In this document: in pieces, positions 25,233 to 34,785 of the stretch
How the letters are laid out: every line of letters starts with the position of its first letter
How positions within the stretch are numbered: position 1 is the stretch's first letter
NCBI RefSeq assembly: GCF_029338335.1
Contig: NZ_CP119798.1
Length of the DNA stretch: 64,000 bases
Source: Halomontanus rarus
Lineage (GTDB): Archaea; Halobacteriota; Halobacteria; Halobacteriales; Natrialbaceae
Strand: one strand, 5' to 3'
Position numbers and translations under genes: made by a program
Notes under the pieces: model-generated
What the model saw: the letters and a program-made list of their open reading frames with translations, nothing else
What the model was told of the DNA's origin: nothing
The model's database searches: none

Positions 25233-25263
25233 GTTTCCAACTGGTTTCGAACGCGTTTCATCC
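25233..25263 (+). promoter_or_regulatory. Three 9-base repeats phased by 11 bases
   Basis: GTTTCCAAC, GTTTCGAAC and GTTTCATCC start at 25233, 25244 and 25255, exactly 11 bases apart. They lie in the 146-base gap between the regulator start and the divergent exported-protein gene at 25300, where one protein could control both. Confidence 0.5.
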
Positions 25264-25299
25264 CAGTATTGATGGGGTCTTTCAGTTAAATGGTACACC

Positions 25300-25989
25300 A
25301 TGAACGAAGTCATCCGCTCGCGCCTACTCGTCCTCGTCGGGCTTGCTGTGGTCGGTGTCGGATTAGCAGGGATCGGGACCGCGTTCGGTATGACTGATCC
25401 GCTCTCGAACATGGGTAAGTCGGCTGAATTTGTCGTGTCCGAGGACAATGTCACGTTCACAACGGATGATACATCAGAAACTGTTGTAGATAATCTCTCC
25501 AATGTGAGAAAAATAACGATTGAAGAGACCGACTCCGGCCAGTTCACAATCCAAACGACGGAAAATCAACCGCTGACCGAGAATGAGCGCGAGCGAGCAC
25601 AGACGATTGCGATGGCTAATGGAACGGTGAAGGAAGTGCTTGACAAAATGGACACGTATGAGCTCTCGGTCGAACCAATTCAGCGACTGGACACCTCTTC
25701 TTTCAGTCAGGACTCTTATGATGCCGTCGTTGAAAGCAACGAGACAAACGGTGAGGTGACCATTGGGAAGACCACCGACGACCACGGTGATGGGTCAGTA
25801 ACCATTGAGCGCAATCCTAGGTACGTTGAGGATCGTGCTGTCGTGCGCATTCGACACTCTGGAGAAAATCCACCAGGTGATCTGAAGTACACAGTTGATA
25901 TCGACCTCGTGAATGAGACGGTCACGGATATCACCAATTGGGATGAAATTCGACAAGAGTCGTCATCAGCCAACGTAACCTCGAACTGA
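25300..25989 (+). CDS. Exported protein of unknown function
   Basis: The 229-residue protein has an N-terminal hydrophobic signal or anchor (LLVLVGLAVVGVGLAGIGTA). The exterior part is acidic. Its last third (VVRIRHSGENPPGDLKYTVD, IDLVNETVTDITNWDEI) resembles a segment of the exported protein at 23717, and both contain an (A/W)AN.TV helix start. The two genes flank the membrane-bound regulator and share promoter repeats, so they probably belong to one surface-sensing unit. No enzyme motif is visible. Confidence 0.75.
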   Translation: MNEVIRSRLLVLVGLAVVGVGLAGIGTAFGMTDPLSNMGKSAEFVVSEDNVTFTTDDTSETVVDNLSNVRKITIEETDSGQFTIQTTENQPLTENERERAQTIAMANGTVKEVLDKMDTYELSVEPIQRLDTSSFSQDSYDAVVESNETNGEVTIGKTTDDHGDGSVTIERNPRYVEDRAVVRIRHSGENPPGDLKYTVDIDLVNETVTDITNWDEIRQESSSANVTSN

Positions 25990-26191
25990 ATAAAGAGATC
26001 GTATAACTAACTACTGGTAGAGAAATTCAAGACATCCCATCACGGCCTCGTCTTGAAACCACAATACCAGCTACCAGTCGACTGGCAAGGAATGATACCT
26101 CAAGCGAAGTGTGGTATGAACGCAGACTCAATGAACTAAGCGGCCGAATAGGGTCACGACAAGCAGAGTTTCGAAGACTGTTGAAACGGCA

Positions 26192-26233
26192 GTTACCCCA
26201 CTTTCTCGAACGGAATAGCAAACGTGGGGTAAC
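26192..26233. repeat. Hairpin GTTACCCCAC/GTGGGGTAAC, copy 1
   Basis: A perfect 10-bp stem with a 22-base loop. The identical stem with a different 21-base loop is at 55182-55222. Confidence 0.55.
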
Positions 26234-26425
26234 TATTGATCACGATCCCCCAGCTACCCCTGTACTCGAGTACCGAAACGCCCAATGCGAAGACTAGGAG
26301 AATCGGGTTTCCTGGAGTAGCGACAGGACTAGAATTGGTATCCGACCGTCACAACTCTTCGATCACTCAACAGAATAGGATTGAACGGTCCTGCTACGCT
26401 CGAGGTTTACTTGGACCATCACCTC

Positions 26426-26473
26426 CAAGGCTATTTTGCAAGCGTATTTAGACAGAACTCTGTGCTTAGTACA
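26426..26473 (-). repeat. Inverted copy of the 321-367 repeat
   Basis: The reverse complement matches 321-367 at most positions. See that entry. Confidence 0.5.
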
Positions 26474-26779
26474 GGCGATACAGCTCGCACGGATACTGCA
26501 AATCGTTCGATTCACCCAGATTGCGCTTATCGTTCAATCCTTGTGCCACAGCGATCATTCATCGGCGTTTTTTCTTAATTTCTGTACAATTCAGTCCCGG
26601 CTCTCTAAACAGACAAGGAGAAAGACTGGCACGAGTAGCACCAATCCTATAAGTTCAAGTACCATACAGCACTTGTATATGGAATTAGAAAATACTTTTC
26701 GGATACAATTTATAGAGGATTAATACAAGCACTTGTGCCGTCTACTATCTCAGCAAACATCCACATTAAATGGATTTTT

Positions 26780-26813
26780 GGCTTTGTTGAAACCCTCTTC
26801 ACGTCTGCCGATC
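26780..26813 (+). repeat. Transposon-end-like sequence, second copy at 50707
   Basis: GGCTTTGTTGAAACCC followed by TCTTCACGTCTGCCGATC recurs with few changes at 50707-50739. It resembles a haloarchaeal IS terminal repeat left behind by a lost element. Confidence 0.45.
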
Positions 26814-26999
26814 TGGTGAGAAGACAGTTTCTCACTGGATCCGCGAAAACCCAGATGAAGAGAGGCTCTTCTTAATATCAAATATATACTATTTCAATAG
26901 GGCCGGATTTTTAGTTATTTTGAATGATTGAGTGGTTAATTCGCAGACGGTACATAGCATTCCAGAATGAGTGAGAATACTCGAATCAAGGTCGAGTGT

Positions 27000-27230
27000 G
27001 CCACTTGATCCGCCTGTCGCCACGGCAGCGGCGAGCGGAGCAGGTCGTCGGCGAAAATGAGCAACCGCCCGCAACGGCTCTCCGATCACTCAACGGGGTG
27101 GATCAAAAGGGGCTGGCGTGCTCGAGGAACCCCGACGACCAAGCATCACAGCTTGTTAGGAGCGCAGCCAGGCGCGGGACTCGAGCGCGCCAGGGGCTTT
27201 CAGCTGTTGGTCACCGCCGGAGGTGGTCCT
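27000..27230 (-). repeat. Inverted copy of the 446-715 repeat
   Basis: The reverse complement follows 446-715, lacking an internal block of about 60 bases. See that entry. Confidence 0.5.
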
Positions 27231-27312
27231 CGAACTCGAACCAGTCTCGAGCCTTGCGAACGCACAGTGAAACTCCACAAACACCTAATACTTGACGGAA
27301 TTTGACGACGGT

Positions 27313-27774
27313 ATGACCTACGAAACCCTCGATACAGATCTAGTAAACGCCCTTCTCAATAATGGACGGTCGAGCCTTCGGAACCTCGCCGAAGAACTCG
27401 ATGTCTCCGTCACCACGGTCTCGAATCATCTCTCCGATCTCGAGGAGGCGGGGGCGATTGACGGCTACACACCAATCCTGAACTACGATGCCCTCGGGTA
27501 CGACGTCACCACAGTAATACAACTCAAGGTTGAGGGGACTGCTCTTCTAGAAGTCACCAAGAAGTTACAGCAGTACAAGCAGATGGTCTCCGTCTACGAG
27601 GTCACTGGTGATCACGACATCATCGCGATCGCCAAGTTCACCGATACGGATCAGATGAACGACCAGATCAAAACATTGCTCACGGATCCCGATATCGACG
27701 AGTCGAATACGAGCGTCGTTCTCAATAGCGTTACCGAGGGGAAACAATTCGAACTCCAGGCCGAAGAGCAGTAA
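27313..27774 (+). CDS. Lrp/AsnC-family transcription regulator
   Basis: The 153-residue protein has an N-terminal helix-turn-helix (DTDLVNALLNNGRSSLRNLA, VSVTTVSNHLSDLEEAGAI). It then has the Lrp ligand-sensing domain (VTTVIQLKVEGTALLEVTKK, VYEVTGDHDIIAIAKFTD). This is the full architecture of Lrp/AsnC feast-famine regulators, which respond to amino acids and form dimers or octamers. ATG 27313 is preferred to TTG 27292. It stands alone between debris and a GNAT gene, so its targets are unknown. The following 402 bases contain no gene. Confidence 0.9.
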   Translation: MTYETLDTDLVNALLNNGRSSLRNLAEELDVSVTTVSNHLSDLEEAGAIDGYTPILNYDALGYDVTTVIQLKVEGTALLEVTKKLQQYKQMVSVYEVTGDHDIIAIAKFTDTDQMNDQIKTLLTDPDIDESNTSVVLNSVTEGKQFELQAEEQ

Positions 27775-28176
27775 CTTCGAACAGAGAAATAGAATTGTTC
27801 GATAAAATTCGCAACGAGAGGACGAGAGACTCAATTGCTTAGTATGTATAGGAAACGAACTTTTTCCACCTCGGGTTCGCCACGGGCGAACCTCTCGGCG
27901 CAAAACTTCGATGAAAAGACCGACCGATCGGCCTTCGGCCTCGCCGTCGAGGAACCGCTCGCTTCGCTCACGGATGCTCACAACTGATACACTCGCACGT
28001 GCACTAAGCAAAGTCCTCGTCCGACTGTACGTGCGATCTCGAACAGAGATGATTTGCCTAGTATAGGGGACGCAGATACCGGAGGAGATCTGAATCTGGC
28101 TGAATTTTGATAGAAATCCCGTGCAAGATACAAAGGATGTCTCTCTCGTGGACGGATGCACCTCGTCGGAGGGGTG

Positions 28177-28698
28177 TTAATTCTCCGCGACGGTAGCGAC
28201 CATCGTGTGACGAGACGGCTCGAAGCCGAGTTTTTCGTAGAACGCGCGGGCACGCTCATTCTCGACATCAACTTCGAGTGTGAGTTCGGGGCACCCACTC
28301 TCACGGGCACGCCTTTTGGCACGTTCGATCAGTTCACGGGCTAGGGTGGTGCTACGGTACGACTCTTTGATGTAGATGTCGCAAATGACGAGCCGGTCAG
28401 GGCGGTCAAAGACGGTCGGCGACTCGTCGATATCGGTCGTGATGAATCCGATGAAGTCACCGCTTGTCTCGGCGAGGACATCCTCGTCGTCCCCATCCTC
28501 AACGGCGACCCATACCCGGTAGCTCTCCGTTTCGTGGCGGTTGAGTCGATGTTCAAGTTCCTCCGCCACGATGTCAACGTCATCAGCGAGGGAAAAGCCG
28601 TCTACTATCCGTTCAAGCTCACGGTTGTACGGAAGCCAGAGGTCTTCGATGTAGTGACAGACAGTCGCTTCATCGGCAGGAAGGCGACGGATGTCCAT
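28177..28698 (-). CDS. GNAT-family N-acetyltransferase
   Basis: The 173-residue protein has the GNAT order: an N-terminal strand-helix (RRLPADEATVCHYIEDLW), the central strands with GFITTDIDES and LVICDIYIKESYRSTTLARE, and the terminal LTLEVDVENERARAFYEKLG. YRSTTLARELIERA stands at the acetyl-CoA pyrophosphate loop. The substrate cannot be predicted. It is a single gene with debris on both sides. Confidence 0.9.
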   Translation of the reverse strand: MDIRRLPADEATVCHYIEDLWLPYNRELERIVDGFSLADDVDIVAEELEHRLNRHETESYRVWVAVEDGDDEDVLAETSGDFIGFITTDIDESPTVFDRPDRLVICDIYIKESYRSTTLARELIERAKRRARESGCPELTLEVDVENERARAFYEKLGFEPSRHTMVATVAEN

Positions 28699-28821
28699 GT
28701 ACGCTCGTAAGAATCTAGCGACTTTTGTTTGTTGTTTCGGACCGATAGATTCGTCTCTGTGTTATCGGTTGGTTCCGCTCAGAGATGGTGAGATAAATGA
28801 ACTGCTGTGCTGCATCCATCC

Positions 28822-28881
28822 TCTGTACTGAGCGCGAGAATCAGTTCGAGCTCGACTGCAAAGAAAAGCAGCAATTGCTAC
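28822..28881 (+). repeat. Dead-element fragment, second copy at 33154-33213
   Basis: GTACTGAGCGCGAGAATCAG then a diverged CGACTGCAAAGAA block match ATACTGAGTACGAGAATCAG and CGACTACAAAGAA at 33154-33213. Both probably derive from one transposase gene. The surrounding 315-base gap has nothing else. Confidence 0.4.
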
Positions 28882-29013
28882 GTGTAGCTGCGAACTAAGC
28901 GTGAACGTAAGTATCGAGTTCTGCTTCGGGATCGAGAGGCTGATATTCATCTAACATGTGCTCTTCTGAGAAATACATAGGATTTTTGTATCTATAATGA
29001 TTTTTCCTATACA

Positions 29014-29250
29014 ATGGGAATCACACATAGAATCATCAAAGAAGTTGCATGGCGAGAGGGGTGCGGTGAAACGGATCTACCACCGCTCTACTTCGAGATC
29101 GATCCTGAATTGTTACAGTCATTCATTGATTCGGCTGCGAACGAAACTTCCAGGATTAGATTTACTTATTGTGGATATGATGTGATTCTCAGAGGAGATG
29201 GGAACATCGAGATAGACGATGGTAGCAAATTACAAAGTCAGATGAAGTGA
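29014..29250 (+). CDS. HalOD1 output-domain protein
   Basis: A 78-residue protein consisting of one HalOD1 domain: LPPLYFEIDPELLQSFIDSA, then RIRFTYCGYDVILRGDGNIE. HalOD1 domains occur as outputs of haloarchaeal signalling proteins; their biochemical role is not settled. It lies just ahead of a Bat-type HTH gene in the same direction, and the frames nearly touch, so they are probably co-transcribed. Confidence 0.8.
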   Translation: MGITHRIIKEVAWREGCGETDLPPLYFEIDPELLQSFIDSAANETSRIRFTYCGYDVILRGDGNIEIDDGSKLQSQMK

Positions 29251-29294
29251 ACATTGTCTATGACCGTTATACTGTTCACCAACTCAATGACGGT

Positions 29295-29942
29295 ATGAGC
29301 CTATTTAGCGAATTTCACATCCCCGCTGAAACGTTTGCGCTCCACTATACATTAGAAGAGTTACCAGAGATCGTTATCGAAATCGAACGTGTCGTAGCCA
29401 CTGATGAGTTGCTCACGCCATATTTCTGGGTGGCCGGTGGTGATCTTGAGGAGTTTGAAACCACGTGCGAGAGCGACCCCTCCATTGATAAGCTTCGTCG
29501 ATTAGACGAGTTCGATCAGACCACACTGTTTCGGGCAGAGTGGACAAACAAGGTTGACAGTATTCTCTATGCATATACTCAGATCAATGCATCTATCCTC
29601 GAAGCAACTGGCCATCGCGATGAATGGCAACTACAGATGCGGTTCGAGGATCACGACTCCCTAAGCACATTTCAAAACTACTGTGATGATCGAGAGATTC
29701 CCTTCAGATTGACACAACTTCATGAACTCACACAGCCTCGAACCGGGAGTCAGTATGGATTGACACCAAAGCAGTCCGAAGCGTTGGTGACTGCGTGGGA
29801 TATGGAGTATTTCACCTCCTCAGAAGTGACCCTTACAGACGTAGCCACTGAACTGGACATCACTCCTCAATCTCTCTCGGAGCTGTTGCATCGAGGGTAT
29901 CAATCTTTAATAGCGCAGACTCTCGTTGTCACCTCTCTGTGA
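29295..29942 (+). CDS. Bat-type (bacterio-opsin activator-like) HTH regulator
   Basis: The protein starts MSLFSEFHIPAETFALHYTL, the usual beginning of this family, so ATG 29295 is chosen over a GTG at 29247 that overlaps the HalOD1 stop. The N-terminal 150 residues are the Bat/GAF-like sensor region. Residues about 155-215 are the HTH10-type domain (YGLTPKQSEALVTAWDMEYF, TDVATELDITPQSLSELLHR). It probably activates transcription in response to a signal handed on by the HalOD1 protein. The target is unknown. Confidence 0.85.
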   Translation: MSLFSEFHIPAETFALHYTLEELPEIVIEIERVVATDELLTPYFWVAGGDLEEFETTCESDPSIDKLRRLDEFDQTTLFRAEWTNKVDSILYAYTQINASILEATGHRDEWQLQMRFEDHDSLSTFQNYCDDREIPFRLTQLHELTQPRTGSQYGLTPKQSEALVTAWDMEYFTSSEVTLTDVATELDITPQSLSELLHRGYQSLIAQTLVVTSL

Positions 29943-30059
29943 GAGCAACGTGATAGCGGAGACTGCAACCACGTTAAACTTCTACACTTCCCTACGCTTA
30001 TAAAGCCCTTCTATATCAGGAGGGGGGCTAAACTCTATCAAAGATCTATCTATTTGACA

Positions 30060-30419
30060 ATGGGTAAAAATTCCAATGACTACGAGATGGTGCTTGACCT
30101 ATGTAGGGACCAGCACCGTCGGATCGTCCTCGCTATTCTCATGGAACAACAGCGAGCAGTATCGCTAAACGACTTAACAAAGGACGTTATCACTTACAAT
30201 CACCATCTATCCATCACAGAGGCACCTGACGAGGTTGTGGACCAGATCTATCTGACACTTTCTCATATCCACGTCCCAAAACTGGTGGACAACAGGGTCG
30301 TGACATACGACCGAGAGCGTCAATTAGTGAGCCCAACTGAACGGCTTGACCAATTACAGCCGTACCTTACGACGATCATTGAAATGGATCCTCATCTCGA
30401 CATTGCTGGTAGCGATTGA
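30060..30419 (+). CDS. DUF7344-type winged-helix protein, soluble
   Basis: A 119-residue protein that is only the winged-helix unit: MVLDLCRDQHRRIVLAILME, LNDLTKDVITYNHHLSITEA, YLTLSHIHVPKLVDNRVVTY. It lacks the membrane helices of the relatives at 2272 and 18404. ATG 30060 is preferred to TTG 30054. It follows the Bat-type gene by 117 bases. Confidence 0.8.
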   Translation: MGKNSNDYEMVLDLCRDQHRRIVLAILMEQQRAVSLNDLTKDVITYNHHLSITEAPDEVVDQIYLTLSHIHVPKLVDNRVVTYDRERQLVSPTERLDQLQPYLTTIIEMDPHLDIAGSD

Positions 30420-30485
30420 GATGGTTCAATGGATCCCTTGCACCAGACCAGTACTTTCTCCAAAACGTTCCGCGAAGAAAGGAAA

Positions 30486-30571
30486 CTATAGTAACAATTG
30501 AAACTGTTCACACACCGATCGCACAGTTGTCGCGTGATCGGTTATGCACTGACTTTTAGTGGCTACTATAG
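30486..30571. mobile_element. 86-base MITE with imperfect terminal repeats
   Basis: It starts CTATAGTAACAATTGAAA and ends TTTTAGTGGCTACTATAG. The inner part is AT-balanced and non-coding. A diverged relative overlaps the kinase stop at 15696-15795. No target duplication is obvious. Confidence 0.6.
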
Positions 30572-30713
30572 CTGTTATGTACCTCACCTGTATCAACCGT
30601 TTGCTGGTGAAGCGGTGTTTCCAGTTTCGCTCGCGATAGAGGCGCTCTATACCTTTTATTCAACTATCACTGGCTGATCACTGCGATAGGTTTCTGTTCA
30701 ATACGTATCGTTT

Positions 30714-30941
30714 CTACTCGGCTGAATGCGTCGGTAGGTGTTTAGTTCGTGTAAACAACTTCTCGCCAAATACAATCACGAGGCTCACTGCGACGATTAC
30801 CCAGCTGACAGTCAGCATGTACGCCGAGAGGAGCTCGCCGGTTTCTGCGGGATGAAGCGCCACAAGCGGCCCCCATATGTTCAATCCAGCATGGAAGAGC
30901 GTCACGGCCAGGACACTTCCCCGGGTATTGTTAATAGCGAT
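30714..30941 (-). pseudogene. C-terminal fragment of a CPBP membrane protease
   Basis: The frame reads NNTRGSVLAVTLFHAGLNIW then GPLVALHPAETG and a last membrane helix, the third conserved region of CPBP proteins (HxxxN). A TGA stop cuts it off upstream and the EExxxR and first His motifs are absent. It is a truncated relative of the intact genes at 31064 and 35941. Confidence 0.6.
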
Positions 30942-31063
30942 TCAGCTGCCCGATCGTAGAGGTCCGTAAACGGACTTGGGTTCGAGCGGCTAACGCCACT
31001 CAGCTGAGGTTGATGCCAAGTCATGATGTCAGTCCGGGAATCTATCCCAGGGAATGAATACAT

Positions 31064-31978
31064 CTATGCGTCCTGACCGCCGTCTGAAGTGACGGTCGGC
31101 TGTGTTTTGAGGGTAGGGTGCGGGAGATCTGCCCCTCTCGCTAGGGTTTTTACGCCATAGAGTATCGCGACGAGCACGACGAAGGCCCATAGGGTGCCGG
31201 CGTAGAATAGAATATCCGTTCGGAGTGTTCCCTCGAAAGTCTGCAGGGTGAAGTTCGTCCATGAGTGCAGCAGGATGCTAGCAAGGATGCTTCCTCCCGT
31301 GCCGTTGTGAATCCAGGTGAAGGCCACGGAGAGTGCGACGACGCCGATCATGAAGAGCCAGAATTCCAGCGTTAGGAATCCGACAGCATCGTGCTGGTTT
31401 GTCCCTTCAATGAGGAAGAGTGGAAGGTGCCAGGCCGCCCATATAACTCCCAGAATCAACCCGGCGGCTAACGCGGTCCGTGTTCGTTGGAGCTGATCCA
31501 GCGCGAAGCCACGCCAGCCCAACTCTTCGAGAACCGGCGGGAGTGTCGAGAAGAGCAGAGTTGGGAGGAATGCAGCGGGATTCGACGTGAGCTGTGAGAC
31601 CCAGTCCGCCACAAAGTAGCCGGTACCACCCAGCAGGATATCAATGCCTGCGGCGATGGCGAACAGTATCGGCGCGTACAAGAAGACCGCAAGATACCAC
31701 TGAATGCCGATTCGGCAAATATTCGTGACCCGATCCCAAAAGTCCTGCTGGGCACTTTCCGTATACAGGAGCTTCATGAGGACAACACCGGTGATGCCTG
31801 GCCCGAGGAGTCCCAAGAGGAGTAATAGGAGCCCGAGGGCGTTATCGAACGCGAGGTCAAAGATGATCGCTGGTATCCAGAACGCCCAGGTGAACGCGAA
31901 CGTTATCGCGAAGAATACCCACGGGTTCGACAATTCGATATTAGTGTTGCCAATCGTGCGCCCTGATGTTTCTTCCAT
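31064..31978 (-). CDS. CPBP (Abi) family membrane endopeptidase
   Basis: The 304-residue protein has about eight membrane segments and the three CPBP motifs: EELGWRG, WHLPLFLIEG and LLHSWTNF. These supply the glutamates, histidines and asparagine of an intramembrane metal- or glutamate-dependent protease. Archaeal and bacterial members process prenylated proteins or act in bacteriocin self-immunity; the role here is unknown. ATG 31978 begins MEETSGRT; 34 extra upstream residues are not membrane-like and were rejected. A dead relative lies just downstream. Confidence 0.85.
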   Translation of the reverse strand: MEETSGRTIGNTNIELSNPWVFFAITFAFTWAFWIPAIIFDLAFDNALGLLLLLLGLLGPGITGVVLMKLLYTESAQQDFWDRVTNICRIGIQWYLAVFLYAPILFAIAAGIDILLGGTGYFVADWVSQLTSNPAAFLPTLLFSTLPPVLEELGWRGFALDQLQRTRTALAAGLILGVIWAAWHLPLFLIEGTNQHDAVGFLTLEFWLFMIGVVALSVAFTWIHNGTGGSILASILLHSWTNFTLQTFEGTLRTDILFYAGTLWAFVVLVAILYGVKTLARGADLPHPTLKTQPTVTSDGGQDA

Positions 31979-32286
31979 TATAAACGAATGAGCTGGCGAG
32001 TACTTAAGAGAGGGTATATTCGCATCACCTCTGTGTTTCGAGTAAGTGACTACCCACGATGAACACGGACATCTACCCACCGGTGGATTTGCCTAGGCAG
32101 GACTACACAAATTGACTCTACAATGCTGAATATCATTTCTGTACCAATCAAATCATCCTTGTCCGAGAGCTCCTGTACAGTCAGATAGAGACTCTGTTTG
32201 GTACAGACTGCAGATGTATCGGTTGATATTGAATCCATCACTGATACCGTGGCAGTATTTATATGTTCGCAGATTGTAATATAGTC

Positions 32287-32880
32287 GTGCAGAACAAACA
32301 GATTGGTGTATTAGCAGGCATCGTGGGAATATTGAGTATTTGTGTTCAATACGTTCCATCAATTGTCCTCGATATATGGATAGGAGGCGAAAGTAGCGTA
32401 CTTCCGATGATTGGCACTATCGGGGCTACGACGGCTATATATAATTTGGTTCCAAGGATTGTAGGGCCGCTTTTCGTGTACATGTTAGCAGTCGGTCTTG
32501 GATACTATCTCTCCACCCGGATTGATATTGCTCAGGAATATCGCCGTGTTGGAAGCATGGTCGCCATTGGAAGTTCAGCACCGGTGGCTGCTGCATTCCT
32601 TGGAGCAACAATCCTTTCTATCAGTAACGGGGACTTCTCTTCGATATCAATAACGGTAGTCGTTCTATACATCGGATCTTTCATTGTAATGTTCGTTTCA
32701 ATCGCAGCCCCCATCACTGTTGGCGCTCTCGCTGGAGCAGCAATCGCCTCCTTTCGCTTAGCAAATGAGACACCCTCGCAACCGACGGAGGCAGAGACGG
32801 ATTCTCTCGTAGACTCATGTTCTGAATCGAGAACTGACGACCCACGATCGCAGTCACAATCGCCCGCTGACCTGGACTGA
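32287..32880 (+). CDS. Membrane protein of unknown function
   Basis: A hydrophobic protein with about four to five membrane segments (IGVLAGIVGILSICVQYV, MIGTIGATTAIYNLVP, LFVYMLAVGLGYYLS, IGSSAPVAAAFLGATIL, and one further) and a polar C-terminal tail. TATTTATATG at 32250-32259 is about 30 bases before GTG 32287, so I take that as a leaderless start; ATG 32263 lies too close to the TATA box. I do not recognise the family. Confidence 0.65.
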   Translation: MQNKQIGVLAGIVGILSICVQYVPSIVLDIWIGGESSVLPMIGTIGATTAIYNLVPRIVGPLFVYMLAVGLGYYLSTRIDIAQEYRRVGSMVAIGSSAPVAAAFLGATILSISNGDFSSISITVVVLYIGSFIVMFVSIAAPITVGALAGAAIASFRLANETPSQPTEAETDSLVDSCSESRTDDPRSQSQSPADLD

Positions 32881-33325
32881 GAGCGTTTCAACCAGCCTGC
32901 CAAGCGCTCTTCTCACTCCTCAACCCCATTTGAGAATCTGTTGGTATAAGCAATCATAATCTCACACCAGCCCAAACAGGCCAACGATAGCCTACTCGAG
33001 TGTGTCATACAACGGTTCTCAATAGATATTATCCACGATCTCAATCTTGAGTAAAAACATGACTGACGCAACTTATAGGGGACACGCGACTTGAGTGCTA
33101 GATATTCATCGGGTGAAAGACATGTGGCGTATCCTATGACACGCTGTACTCACCTATACTGAGTACGAGAATCAGTCTGAAATCGACTACAAAGAAGGGG
33201 AGCGATTTGCTATGTGCGTCTGCCAACATCACGGCCGACTGGAGGACACGAGTGGCTCACAGGCGACCGAGGCCAGCAACGACACTGGCCACACTTGTGT
33301 CGGGACGAGAACTCCTCAAGCGTGT
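32881..33325. other. Gene-free stretch left of the CRISPR relic
   Basis: No supported reading frame. It includes the dead-element fragment at 33154-33213. No clear CRISPR leader promoter is visible. Confidence 0.5.
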
Positions 33326-33421
33326 GTTTCAGACGTACCCTTGTGGAGTTGAAGCCCTGGACTAAATATGCTCAATCGATCTGGTGTGCCAATCCCAGAC
33401 GAATCCTTGTAGGGTTGAAAC
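33326..33421 (+). CRISPR. Two-repeat CRISPR relic
   Basis: A first 30-base unit (33326-33355) has GTTTCAGACG and TGTGGAGTTGAAGC. A 36-base spacer (33356-33391) and a degenerate second unit (33392-33421, with CAGACGAATCCTTGTAGGG and GTTGAAAC) follow. Both fit the haloarchaeal type I-B repeat pattern, GTTTCAGACGAACCC then TTGTGGGGTTGAAGC; the first differs at two positions, the second at about six. Spacer length is typical. No cas gene is in the window. A decayed last repeat is normal at the leader-distal end, so this may be all that remains of an array. Confidence 0.65.
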
Positions 33422-34193
33422 TAAAGTTTGAACCGCTACGGAACTGGGTCCGTGTGATGGACCTGATCAAAAACGTCGGCGGTCTCAAGTGGCTGTTCTG
33501 ATCAGCGGCTATGGCTCGAGTGCGCACTCTGCGTCTGTTCTTCGGTAAGCGGGGGGACCGTAAGCATTTAGCAAGACTCGAGCTGCAGGATCGCCTCCGC
33601 TGGCTTGAGGCCGTGCAATTCACAGTGTTAAGGTGGGTGGTGTAATTTTTCTCAGTCTCCTTGGGGACAGAGCCACGCCGTGATCCTGAGACAGACTGAA
33701 TGAAAGGACTGGGGCTTTGAAGGGTGTCTCGACGGGAGGGTCTGCTAGGTGGTGATCGAATTGATGCCCCAGTGTCAATCTGCTCCCGTTGATATCGTCT
33801 TTGACCACCTGTTTATCAACTTGTTGAAACGAAAACCAATTATAACTGATTGTCTCTGATACTCAGATTCGACGAAAACTGCCAGTGATCATAACCTACA
33901 ACTCATACTCTATTCATCCAGTAGTTGGATTTGCAGAGTTACGATAAAACACGTCGAGTGATGTGTCGACGTGAGTTCGCTGAACGCCCCCATAGCGTTA
34001 CCACAGAGTGATTGACGGATATGGGTGGTCGGATGTCTGGCGAGACAGTCAACTCACTCTGTGTCTCATACCTGAGAGGGGACACACATTAAACTTGTTG
34101 CCATTTTGATATGGATATTAGGCAAAACCATTACCAAAAACTATAATATTTCCAGTAAGTACTAAAAGACTACAAAATAATACCCCCGTCAGG
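33422..34193. other. Gene-free stretch right of the CRISPR relic
   Basis: No intact gene. Plus-strand fragments such as FFGKRGDRKHLARLELQ near 33540 read like protein debris but are broken by stops. An AT-rich promoter-like part (34110-34190) precedes the 44-residue gene. Confidence 0.45.
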
Positions 34194-34328
34194 ATGGGAC
34201 GAGAGGACGACGAATTAGATAATGGCGAAGAGAATGGTAAAATCATCCTTGAGGAGGCATCGCAAGCGGACGTCGAGAACGCAATCGAGGATGTTGAAGA
34301 TCGCGATGAGATCAGGATCGGTTCGTAG
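34194..34328 (+). CDS. 44-residue acidic protein, paralogue of 41254
   Basis: ATG 34194 to TAG 34328 encodes MGREDDELDNGEENGKIILE, then EASQADVENAIEDVED and RDEIRIGS. The minus-strand gene at 41254-41388 encodes a protein of exactly the same length, aligning without gaps with 20 of 44 identities, including E-A-x-Q, VE.AIE, ED and the terminal GS. A predicted helix spans residues 17-36. There is no signal peptide or cysteine pair. An AT-rich, TATA-containing region lies upstream. The function is unknown. Confidence 0.6.
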   Translation: MGREDDELDNGEENGKIILEEASQADVENAIEDVEDRDEIRIGS

Positions 34329-34785
34329 ACTGGGTATCCGTAGCCGACAAATCGTCCTTCCCCTTAATTCTCGGAAATACGTGTTCCCCGTCCAACTGGC
34401 GGTATCTCAAAATTTTCGTGCACTCCGCAGACGGAGCCGTGCGAGAGCGGGGCAGTTAGTTTGAACCTTGGCCTTCGTCACAGCTGCTCGAGGTACTATC
34501 AACCCTCCTAAGCAGACTCAACAAGGTGGGTTATCGAGGTACCGTCCTTCACTACTGAAGGGTAGCACCGTTGTAACGTCCAGTACCGGCCGTCCCAAAT
34601 TTTTGCGAGCGCAGCACGCGCTCTGCGTGCCGCAAGATTACCCTGCCTCCTTAGGGGCATTTGGCCTAAGGGCACCTAACAAAATGTATATGGTTTTAAT
34701 TCACTCTGTATCAGTGGAAATATTCACACGGGCAGAAGGTTTCTCAGCAAGCCTGTTACGATGAGGACACTCCATAATCGTCCAC
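34329..34785. other. 457-base gap without a supported gene
   Basis: Short frames exist but none is protein-like. Small inverted repeats occur, such as CTTCACTACTGAAG near 34547. It may be the debris of an insertion. Confidence 0.4.

Larger units (their letters stand above)
25990..27312. other. 1.3-kb gene-free stretch with several dead repeats
   Basis: It holds the hairpin at 26192, the repeat pieces at 26426, 26780 and 27000, and otherwise AT-rich DNA without a credible reading frame. It separates the exported-protein unit from the Lrp gene. Confidence 0.6.
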
